Source: Methylothermaceae bacterium
Lineage (GTDB): Bacteria; Pseudomonadota; Gammaproteobacteria; Methylococcales; Methylothermaceae
Assembly: GCA_027024125.1 (NCBI GenBank)
Contig: JALVSV010000211.1
Location: 1-5,550, forward strand
Reading direction: 5' to 3'
Length of the DNA stretch: 5,550 bases
Part shown: positions 1-5,213 of the stretch, piece after piece
Position numbering within the stretch: position 1 is the first letter of the stretch
Layout of the letters: every line of letters begins with the position of its first letter
Translations under genes and position numbers: made by a program
Notes under the pieces: model-generated
Databases searched by the model: none
What the model saw: the letters and a program-made list of their open reading frames with translations, nothing else
Told to the model about the DNA's origin: nothing

Positions 1-585
1 GCCCTGATAGAGGAAATCGTCAAAACCACACCTGGGCTGGTCGTGGTGGATGAGGCCTATGCACCTTTTGCCCAGGCGAGTTTCATGGACGAACTCGGCA
101 ATCACGACAATCTCCTGGTCTTGAGAACCCTCTCCAAATTGGGACTTGCCGGACTCAGGCTCGGTTTTCTCGCAGGTCCACAAAAATGGCTGGAGCAATT
201 CGACAAGTTACGCCTGCCTTACAACATCAACATTCTGACTCAGTTGAGCGCGGAATACGCTTTGTCGCACATCGAGATGTTCCAGCAGCAAACCTCGCGT
301 ATTCGTGAGGACAGGGAGCTACTTGCCCGAAAATTGAGCAGCCTGCCTGACATCGAGGTCTTCCCCAGCGCAGCCAATTTCATCCTGTTCCGGGTACATG
401 AAGCCAGCCGGGTCTTCGAGGCCCTCAGGCAGCAGGGGATCTTGATCAAGAATCTGGATCCTTGCGGGGGATTGCTGCGGAACTGTCTGCGGGTCACGGT
501 AGGAACCCCGGAAGAGAACCGGCGTTTTATCGAGGCGTTATACCGGATTTTGGCTGTCACACCGATAGAATCCGGGCCGGAATGA
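1..585 (+). CDS. hisC: Histidinol-phosphate aminotransferase, 3' part (5' end outside window)
   Basis: This is a PLP-dependent class I/II aminotransferase that converts imidazole-acetol phosphate and glutamate to histidinol phosphate in histidine biosynthesis; it acts in the cytoplasm as a dimer. The frame is open from base 1, giving 194 visible residues of a protein usually about 350-370 long, so roughly the N-terminal 45% is missing. In the visible part, VDEAY (residues 16-20) supplies the Asp that pairs with the pyridine nitrogen and the Tyr that contacts the cofactor O3'. RTLSK (42-46) ends in Lys46, the expected Schiff-base lysine, and GLRLGF (51-56) carries the phosphate-binding Arg53. 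Near the C-terminus NCLRVTVGTPEEN holds the conserved substrate-binding Arg. The spelling of the lysine motif and the pet genes downstream favour HisC over other class I aminotransferases. In many gammaproteobacteria hisC ends a hisG-hisD-hisC cluster, so those genes may lie upstream. No clear intrinsic terminator follows the TGA stop. Confidence 0.93.
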   Translation, partial: ALIEEIVKTTPGLVVVDEAYAPFAQASFMDELGNHDNLLVLRTLSKLGLAGLRLGFLAGPQKWLEQFDKLRLPYNINILTQLSAEYALSHIEMFQQQTSRIREDRELLARKLSSLPDIEVFPSAANFILFRVHEASRVFEALRQQGILIKNLDPCGGLLRNCLRVTVGTPEENRRFIEALYRILAVTPIESGPE

Positions 586-733
586 AACAGGCCCCTGCGT
601 TGTCGGCGCATCTCCAGGTTTAACCTGCTCGTGAAGGTTTCAGGGTTCCACACGACGGAGACGGGTTGGCAACAGCCATATCCCTCATGGTTCCGCGCTC
701 CCTTATGGAACACCCTCCGCACCATTATGAACG

Positions 734-762
734 TTGACCCTTCCAGCAAATACCGTCAAAAT
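734..762 (+). promoter_or_regulatory. Candidate sigma70-type promoter for petABC
   Basis: TTGACC at 734-739 matches five of six bases of the -35 consensus. It is followed after 17 bases by CAAAAT at 757-762, which matches four of six bases of TATAAT. Transcription would start near 768-770, leaving a leader of about 55 bases before petA. This is the best-spaced pair I found between hisC and petA. It rests on consensus matching only, and I saw no convincing FNR-type dyad next to it. Confidence 0.38.
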
Positions 763-824
763 CATTCACACAAAGCGGGAAATACAACAAATCACATTCC
801 GCAGAAGGAGGAGGAACGTCTTGC

Positions 825-1412
825 ATGAATGAAAATGACATCGATCTCGAGAAACGCCGATTTCTCACCCAGACAACCGTCGCACTTGGCACTGCGGGAG
901 TGGTTTTCGCTGCTGTCCCCTTTATCAATTATCTCAAACCCGGTGCTGGAACTCTTGAAGCCGGTGCACCCATCGACGTTGACATCACCAAGCTGGAACC
1001 TGGACAGATGATCCGGGTGGAATGGCGCGGCCAACCGATCTGGATACTCAAGCGCACCGATGAAATGCTGGAAACACTGACCGAACTGGAACCGGTACTC
1101 GCAGACCCAGACTCCGACGAATCAGTCCAACCCGAAAGTTGCAAGAACCAATATCGCTCCATCAAGCCTGAAATCTTCGTGGCAGTGGGTATTTGCACCC
1201 ACCTGGGTTGCTCCCCCACCTATCGGCCCGAAGTGGCACCTCCCGACTTGGGCAAAGACTGGCTCGGCGGATTCTTCTGTCCCTGTCATGGTTCACGTTT
1301 CGACTTGGCAGGCCGGGTCTACAAAAAGGTTCCCGCCCCCACCAATTTGGTGGTCCCTCCTTACTGGTACGAGACTGACACCCGCATCATCGTGGGAGAA
1401 GAACGGACATGA
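825..1412 (+). CDS. petA: Ubiquinol-cytochrome c reductase, Rieske iron-sulfur subunit
   Basis: This is the high-potential [2Fe-2S] subunit of the cytochrome bc1 complex; it takes the first electron from quinol at the Qo site and passes it to cytochrome c1. The 195-residue length is normal for proteobacteria. The N-terminus has a Tat-like signal, KRRFLTQTT (10-18), then one membrane anchor (about 17-37), a Gly/Ala-rich hinge (about 39-48) and the soluble cluster domain. Cluster box 1 is C124-T-H126-L-G-C129 and box 2 is C152-P-C154-H155-G-S157. By family knowledge Cys124, His126, Cys152 and His155 bind the cluster and Cys129-Cys154 form the disulfide. Oddities: Lys-Arg sits where twin Arg would align, Phe159 replaces the common Tyr after GS, and there is an extra cysteine, Cys106. 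The start is fixed by a strong AAGGAGGAGG ribosome-binding site at 805-814; the out-of-frame ATG at 829 is not used. The gene overlaps petB by four bases (ATGA). Confidence 0.97.
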   Translation: MNENDIDLEKRRFLTQTTVALGTAGVVFAAVPFINYLKPGAGTLEAGAPIDVDITKLEPGQMIRVEWRGQPIWILKRTDEMLETLTELEPVLADPDSDESVQPESCKNQYRSIKPEIFVAVGICTHLGCSPTYRPEVAPPDLGKDWLGGFFCPCHGSRFDLAGRVYKKVPAPTNLVVPPYWYETDTRIIVGEERT

Positions 1413-2800
1413 GCAACTGCAAACAATACGGAACAAAATTGCTGGCCTGGATCGATGAGCGCTTCCCCCTGACCAAGGTGTGGAACGAGCATATGGCCAA
1501 ATATTACGCCCCGAAGAATTTCAACTTCTGGTATTTCTTCGGTTCACTGGCCCTTCTGGTGCTGATCAACCAGATCGTGACCGGCATCTGGCTGACCATG
1601 AACTACAAGCCTGATGCCCAATTGGCATTCGATTCTGTCGAAACCATCATGCGTGACATGGAATGGGGATGGCTGATCCGCTACATGCACTCCACCGGCG
1701 CATCGATGTTCTTCATCGTCATCTATCTCCACATGTTCCGTGGCATGATGTATGGCTCCTTCAAGAAACCCCGGGAACTCGTATGGCTGCTGGGGATGAG
1801 CCTCTATCTGGCCCTGATGGCGGAAGCCTTCATGGGTTATCTGCTTCCTTGGGGTCAGATGTCCTACTGGGGCGCCAACGTCATCATCTCGCTGTTCAGT
1901 GCCATTCCAGTGATCGGTGAGGATCTGGCCACCTGGGTTCGTGGCGATTTCCTGGTTTCCGACATCACCCTGAACCGCTTCTTCTCCTTCCACGTGATTG
2001 CGGTTCCGCTGATCATCGTAGGGCTTGTGTTCCTCCACATCGTCGCCTTGCACAAGGTTGGATCCAACAATCCGGACGGGATCGAGATCAAGGAGAAGAA
2101 GGACAAGAATGGAATTCCTTTGGATGGTGTCCCTTTCCATCCGTATTACACGGTCAAGGACCTGTTCGGCGCGGTGGTGTTTATCGCCATCTGCTCCTGG
2201 ATCATTTTCTATAGCCCGGAATTTGGCGGATATTTCCTCGAGCATCCAAACTTCATTCCTGCAGACCCCTTGAAGACGCCTGAGCACATTGCCCCGGTTT
2301 GGTACTTCACGCCCTTTTATTCCATATTGCGGGCCATTCCGAGTAAATTCGGCGGGATGGTAGCGATGTTCGCATCGATCCTGATCCTGTTTCTGCTGCC
2401 CTGGCTCGACCGCTGTCAGGTCAAGTCGATCCGCTACCGCGGCACTATCTACAAGGTCGCTCTGGGATCTTTCGTCGTCAGCTTCATCGTCCTGGGCTAT
2501 CTTGGCACCATCCCCCCCACACCGACGGCTGCATTCTTTGGGACTTTCTTTACCATAGTCTACTTTGGCTTCTTCCTGTTGATGCCGATCTATACCCGCT
2601 TGGAGGTCACCAAGCCCGTTCCTGACCGAGTGGTGTGGCCCCCAAAGCCTATATCGGCCAGGGAAGGCTGGCTTTGGGATCAGGGAAGAAAAGCCATCGC
2701 TGCAATTAAATCGACCCCCGTTTATCAACAGGCGGACGGGTACTGGCAGAAGATCCAGGAATTCATGAAAAACAACAAATACCTGAGACATTTCCTATGA
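1409..2800 (+). CDS. petB: Cytochrome bc1 complex, cytochrome b subunit
   Basis: This is the dihaem membrane core of the bc1 complex, holding the quinol-oxidising (Qo) and quinone-reducing (Qi) sites. I see eight hydrophobic helices, roughly at residues 40-62, 90-110, 123-145, 190-213, 251-269, 315-332, 348-367 and 376-396. Haem ligands are His94 and His108 in helix B and His195 and His210 in helix D. The helix D spacing is 15 residues, as in beta/gammaproteobacterial proteins and cytochrome b6, against 14 in mitochondria and Rhodobacter. The Qo motif is PVWY (296-299) rather than PEWY, a variant known from beta/gammaproteobacteria. GSNNPDGIEI (218-227) after helix D is also typical. At 463 residues it is longer than the roughly 400-420 usual for the family, the excess being a polar, aromatic-rich cytoplasmic tail after about residue 408. 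Translation appears coupled to petA through ATGA, with GGGAG at 1394-1398 as ribosome-binding site, and to petC through a second ATGA. Confidence 0.97.
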   Translation: MSNCKQYGTKLLAWIDERFPLTKVWNEHMAKYYAPKNFNFWYFFGSLALLVLINQIVTGIWLTMNYKPDAQLAFDSVETIMRDMEWGWLIRYMHSTGASMFFIVIYLHMFRGMMYGSFKKPRELVWLLGMSLYLALMAEAFMGYLLPWGQMSYWGANVIISLFSAIPVIGEDLATWVRGDFLVSDITLNRFFSFHVIAVPLIIVGLVFLHIVALHKVGSNNPDGIEIKEKKDKNGIPLDGVPFHPYYTVKDLFGAVVFIAICSWIIFYSPEFGGYFLEHPNFIPADPLKTPEHIAPVWYFTPFYSILRAIPSKFGGMVAMFASILILFLLPWLDRCQVKSIRYRGTIYKVALGSFVVSFIVLGYLGTIPPTPTAAFFGTFFTIVYFGFFLLMPIYTRLEVTKPVPDRVVWPPKPISAREGWLWDQGRKAIAAIKSTPVYQQADGYWQKIQEFMKNNKYLRHFL

Positions 2801-3516
2801 AACGTATCATCGTGACCTGTTTGCTCTTGTGGCCACTGCTGGCGACCGCTGAACTTGGAGGGCCGTCCCTGGAGTCCCCGGGTAATGACGTTTACGACAC
2901 CGAGTCTCTGCGCCGTGGGGCCAAACTCTACGTGGACCGTTGCCTGGGTTGTCATTCACTCAAACACATGCGTTATCGGCGCCTGCAAAAGGACCTGGGT
3001 TTCAGTGAGGCAGAAATCAAACAATTGTTTCCCACCCTGGAAAGAGTCGTCGGATCGATGACCACGGCCATGGACTCAAAGGACGCCGAGCGCTGGTTCG
3101 GTGTCGCCGCCCCGGATCTTTCCGAACGCGCCAGGGCACTGGGAACCGACTGGCTCTATACCTACCTTCGCACCTTCTATGTGGACGATGAGCGTCCTTT
3201 TGGTGTCAACAACTGGGTATTCAAGGATGTAGCGATGCCCCATGTGTTTTGGGATCTGCAGGGAGAGCAAAGGGCTGTCATCAAGAAAATCGACGAGATG
3301 CCGGTCATCGTCAGGCTTGAACAGGCGAAACCAGGCAAATTGTCTGCAAAGGAATTCGATCTAGCAGTGACTGACCTGGTCAATTTCCTGGACTATGTAG
3401 CCGAACCTGCCCAGCTGGAGAGACGCAGTCTAGGCAAATGGGTGCTGCTATTCCTGTTGATCTTTGGCTTCGTCTCTTACAAATTGAAGAAAGAGTACTG
3501 GAAAGACATACATTGA
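2797..3516 (+). CDS. petC: Cytochrome bc1 complex, cytochrome c1 subunit
   Basis: This is the membrane-anchored c-type cytochrome that accepts electrons from the Rieske cluster and passes them to a soluble or membrane cytochrome c on the periplasmic side. A Sec signal peptide spans residues 1-18 with an ATA cleavage site (A16-T-A18) before Glu19. The haem-binding motif is C49-L-G-C52-H53 inside RCLGCHSLKHMRY, the classic cytochrome c1 context. The sixth haem ligand is most likely Met147 in DVAMPHVFW. A single C-terminal helix (about 213-228) anchors the protein, followed by a basic cytoplasmic end. At 239 residues it is on the short side but complete for a bacterial c1. The ATG overlaps the petB stop (ATGA) and no good ribosome-binding site precedes it, so translational coupling is likely. 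Covalent haem attachment will need the cell's cytochrome c maturation system, which is not in this window. Confidence 0.96.
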   Translation: MKRIIVTCLLLWPLLATAELGGPSLESPGNDVYDTESLRRGAKLYVDRCLGCHSLKHMRYRRLQKDLGFSEAEIKQLFPTLERVVGSMTTAMDSKDAERWFGVAAPDLSERARALGTDWLYTYLRTFYVDDERPFGVNNWVFKDVAMPHVFWDLQGEQRAVIKKIDEMPVIVRLEQAKPGKLSAKEFDLAVTDLVNFLDYVAEPAQLERRSLGKWVLLFLLIFGFVSYKLKKEYWKDIH

Positions 3517-3540
3517 TGCCTATGTTACAATGGTTTGCTC

Positions 3541-3591
3541 GGTCAGAGCCCATAAAATATCTACATCCATGGGCTCTGATCTTCGATTTTA
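3541..3591 (+). terminator. Hairpin plus T-rich tail after petC (terminator or attenuator before sspA)
   Basis: Bases 3541-3553 pair with 3569-3581: eleven consecutive Watson-Crick pairs (arms TCAGAGCCCAT and ATGGGCTCTGA), then one G-T wobble and one G-C pair, with a 15-base A/T-rich loop. TTCGATTTTA follows directly, a T-rich but interrupted tail. This looks like a rho-independent terminator of petABC, or an element that protects the 3' end of its mRNA. The T stretch ends only about 11 bases before the sspA ATG, so it may only partly terminate and let some transcripts continue into sspAB. Confidence 0.55.
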
Positions 3592-3601
3592 ATGATCAAC
3601 C

Positions 3602-4234
3602 ATGGTAAATAGTCTGATGACACTGTACTGTTCTCCAGTCTGTCATTACAGCCACCAGGTCCGTTTCGTTTGGCATGAAAAGGGTGTCCAATCGGAAATC
3701 CAGTTCATAGATCCTGCCAGTCCTCCCGAAGATGTCATCGACCTCAACCCCTACGGCGACTCCCCAACACTCATTGATCGTGATCTGGTTCTCTACGATC
3801 CCAAGATCATCATGGAGTATCTGGACGAACGTTTTCCTCATCCACCACTCCATCCCATGGAACCTGTCGCCAGAGCCCAGGCAAGGATGCTGATCCACCG
3901 GATCGAACGCGACTGGTACCGGTTACTGGACGACATTCTCAACTCAGGGGAAAAGAAGGCAGCTCGCTCCCGCAAGTTATTACGGGAAGATCTGATCGCA
4001 GCAACCCCCTTGTTCGCTTCACAACCCTATTTTCTCAGCGATGAATTTTCCCTGGTCGACTGCGCCCTCGCCCCTCTGCTTTGGCGCTTGTCTTCAGTGG
4101 GTGTGGCTCTGCCTCAGGAAGCCCAGGCGATACGTATTTATGCGCAGAAGATCTTTGCCCGGGAAGGCTTCCAGAAGAGCCTCAGCGAACAGGAAAAGGA
4201 GCTGGAAGACTCACAAACCCTGTTGTCAGCTTGA
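3602..4234 (+). CDS. sspA: Stringent starvation protein A, GST-fold RNA polymerase-associated regulator
   Basis: SspA binds RNA polymerase with sigma70 and affects stationary-phase and acid-stress transcription in E. coli and virulence genes in other gammaproteobacteria. It has a glutathione-transferase fold but is not considered a working GST. Residues 6-80 form the thioredoxin-like N-domain, with HYSHQVRFVW (15-24), DLNPYGDSPTLIDR (47-60) and IIMEYLDERFPHPPL (69-83). PHP at 79-81 corresponds to the surface pocket implicated in E. coli SspA function. Residues 90-200 are the helical C-domain, with IHRIERDWY (98-106) strongly SspA-like. The 210-residue length is normal. Unusual is C10-S-P-V-C14 near the place where thiol enzymes carry their catalytic residue. 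No clear Shine-Dalgarno precedes the ATG; the next in-frame Met (residue 6, position 3617) has no better site, and the upstream ATG at 3592 runs into a stop, so 3602 is kept. sspB follows after one base, so the two form one operon. Confidence 0.95.
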   Translation: MVNSLMTLYCSPVCHYSHQVRFVWHEKGVQSEIQFIDPASPPEDVIDLNPYGDSPTLIDRDLVLYDPKIIMEYLDERFPHPPLHPMEPVARAQARMLIHRIERDWYRLLDDILNSGEKKAARSRKLLREDLIAATPLFASQPYFLSDEFSLVDCALAPLLWRLSSVGVALPQEAQAIRIYAQKIFAREGFQKSLSEQEKELEDSQTLLSA

Positions 4235-4235
4235 T

Positions 4236-4625
4236 ATGACTTCCTTACGGCCTTACCTGATACGTGCCATCTACGAGTGGATCGTAGACAATGATATGAC
4301 ACCTTACATACTGGTGGATGCGGAAAGGGACGATCTCGTCATCCCCCGCCAGTATGTTCAGGACGGCCGTATTGTGCTGAATCTAAGGCCTGATGCGGTC
4401 ATAAACCTTCTGATGGGTAATGAGGAGCTCAGCTTTCAGGCCAGATTTGGTGGCACCCCTATGCAGGTCAGCATACCGATCGACGCAGTTCTTGCCATCT
4501 ATGCCAGGGAGACGGGCAAAGGAATGATCTTCGACGAGGAGACGGATGGAGACACCCCACCCCAGGGTCCTGCACCCAAACCACAGGAAAAACCGAAACG
4601 CCCCGCCCTGAAAGTGGTCAAGTAA
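4236..4625 (+). CDS. sspB: ClpXP protease specificity-enhancing factor SspB
   Basis: SspB is a dimeric adaptor that binds the ssrA tag added by tmRNA to stalled nascent proteins and delivers them to the ClpXP protease; in E. coli it also delivers an RseA fragment. Residues 1-105 are the folded tag-binding domain, recognisable from RPYLIRAIYEWIVDND (5-20), TPYILVDA (22-29) and LNLRPDAV (48-55), with the beta strand MQVSIPIDAVLAIYARE at 76-92. A Pro/acid-rich flexible linker follows (about 103-119). The tail RPALKVVK (122-129) is the ClpX-binding XB motif, nearly identical to the E. coli one. The 129-residue length is shorter than in E. coli, mainly through a shorter linker. The frame is open further upstream within sspA, but the ATG at 4236, one base after the sspA stop (TGATATG), gives exactly the family N-terminus. 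No strong Shine-Dalgarno is visible, so coupling to sspA is likely. Confidence 0.95.
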   Translation: MTSLRPYLIRAIYEWIVDNDMTPYILVDAERDDLVIPRQYVQDGRIVLNLRPDAVINLLMGNEELSFQARFGGTPMQVSIPIDAVLAIYARETGKGMIFDEETDGDTPPQGPAPKPQEKPKRPALKVVK

Positions 4626-4637
4626 AAAGCACCAGTC

Positions 4638-4958
4638 TCATTTTTTCCCTGGGGGGTAGATAGATGCCACTTTCCCCTCTCCTTCCTTTATTGGAAGGAT
4701 TTTGGCTGCCCCACGCTTTTCCACTTGATCGATACGAATGATTTCGTGCATTGGAATGAAGCTGCGCTTGACATCCTCGAACTCGTCCCTGAGTTTCTCC
4801 TCGGAAGGATCCACCACAATGGAAGATGACTCCCCGAATACAAAGTCCTCAATCACCACGAATCCATACATATCCCCTTGATAGACCTGACGAGCATAAA
4901 GTTCGTAAATCTGATTCTGATTGACGAAGACGACTTTGTATATCTGCTTGCTGGGCAT
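4638..4958 (-). CDS. DUF1820 family protein of unknown function
   Basis: This is a small, probably cytoplasmic protein with no signal peptide or membrane segment. I recognise the DUF1820 family, widespread in gammaproteobacteria, from the N-terminal strand pattern QIYKVVFVNQNQIYELYAR, the central GFVVIEDFVFGE, then VVDPSEEKLRDEFEDVKR and IPMHEIIRIDQVEKRG. Its function is unknown as far as I know; the strand-rich core with a mid-protein acidic helix gives no catalytic motif. The start is a choice between two in-frame ATGs. At 4964 the AAAGGA ribosome-binding site (complement of 4965-4970) abuts the ATG with no spacing, whereas the ATG at 4958 sits six bases from it, so I prefer 4958 (106 residues, MPSKQIYK); the longer form has 108. 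The gene converges on sspB with only 12 bases between stops. The end is basic (YPPGKK). Confidence 0.88.
   Translation of the reverse strand: MPSKQIYKVVFVNQNQIYELYARQVYQGDMYGFVVIEDFVFGESSSIVVDPSEEKLRDEFEDVKRSFIPMHEIIRIDQVEKRGAAKILPIKEGEGKVASIYPPGKK
4680..4703 (+). terminator. Possible rho-independent terminator for sspAB inside the convergent gene
   Basis: TCCTTCC at 4680-4686 pairs perfectly with GGAAGGA at 4693-4699 around a six-base TTTATT loop, and TTTT follows at 4700-4703. It lies 54 bases after the sspB stop. The stem is short and only four of its seven pairs are G-C, so strength is uncertain. On the other strand the same bases encode part of the DUF1820 protein (ILPIKEG), so the structure may be a by-product of coding. 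Confidence 0.35.
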
Positions 4959-4982
4959 GATCATTCCTTTCTAAAGAATGGG

Positions 4983-4991
4983 ATTTTATCA
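4983..4991 (-). promoter_or_regulatory. Candidate extended -10 promoter for the DUF1820 gene
   Basis: Read on the minus strand these bases are TGATAAAAT: a -10 hexamer TAAAAT (five of six to consensus) preceded by TG one base upstream, the extended -10 signature. No good -35 is seen at normal spacing (TTACAG lies 18 bases upstream, a poor match), which fits extended -10 promoters. A start near 4976 would leave a leader of under 20 bases containing the AAAGGA ribosome-binding site. Confidence 0.33.
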
Positions 4992-5182
4992 GATTCGCAG
5001 TTCCCTCTGTAAGGAGAGAAATCCAGGAACACAGATCTCCGTCATCTATTCTAGTAGAGCCAGGTGGTCTGCTTCGAAAACTTCTCCTTCAAGAAGGCTG
5101 GCGCGGAGCTTGCTGAGATGTATCGAGGGCATTTTTCGAAGCTGTGGGTGATTGGGAATCCACCTACAGATTTTGCAGTTCC
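4990..5182 (+). repeat. Pair of imperfect direct repeats bracketing the spacer structure
   Basis: CAGATTCGCAGTTCC (4990-5004) recurs as CAGATTTTGCAGTTCC (5167-5182), differing by one substitution and one inserted base. The two copies flank the inverted-repeat structure between them. They may mark the edges of an inserted or duplicated segment, or be a binding-site pair, but similarity this short could also be chance. Confidence 0.28.
5062..5165. repeat. Nested inverted-repeat structure in the DUF1820-GCS2 spacer
   Basis: GCTTCGAAAA at 5071-5080 is a perfect reverse complement of TTTTCGAAGC at 5133-5142. Outside it AGGTGG (5062-5067) can pair with CCACCT (5160-5165), and inside it lies the small palindrome CCTTCAAGAAGG (5086-5097). 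Together they could fold a roughly 100-base structure. It could be a small transcribed RNA, a remnant of a small mobile repeat, or chance. It does not look like an intrinsic terminator because the stem ends are A/T-rich and far apart. I recognise no known RNA family here. Confidence 0.4.
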
Positions 5183-5213
5183 GGGAGGGTCGGTTTCAAA
5201 CTGGCTCTTTGTA

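Noticed and set aside
662..712. Terminator for hisC at GTTCC...GGAAC
   Set aside because: Only five pairs with a 12-base loop and no T-run behind it.
240..749. Minus-strand open frame of 169 codons across the 3' end of hisC
   Set aside because: It overlaps hisC in antisense, has low-complexity Arg/Ser-rich content and no ribosome-binding site or family resemblance.
631..828. Plus-strand frame of 65 codons between hisC and petA
   Set aside because: It runs through the candidate promoter and the petA ribosome-binding site and ends inside the petA start; the composition is not protein-like and there is no Shine-Dalgarno.
1544..2791. Long open frame of 415 codons on the minus strand
   Set aside because: It lies fully antisense to petB, whose protein is unmistakable. 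Its product is rich in charged residues, Gln and His, with no recognisable domain, as expected from the reverse of hydrophobic helix codons.
4041..4235. Upstream in-frame extension of sspB inside sspA
   Set aside because: The extension translates to a Arg/Cys/Trp-rich sequence that shadows SspA. The family N-terminus (MTSLRPYLIRAIYEW) begins exactly at 4236.
4626..4660. Bidirectional terminator in the sspB-DUF1820 gap
   Set aside because: There are A and T runs but the only pairing is a 4-base CCAG/CTGG stem with a long loop, too weak to call.
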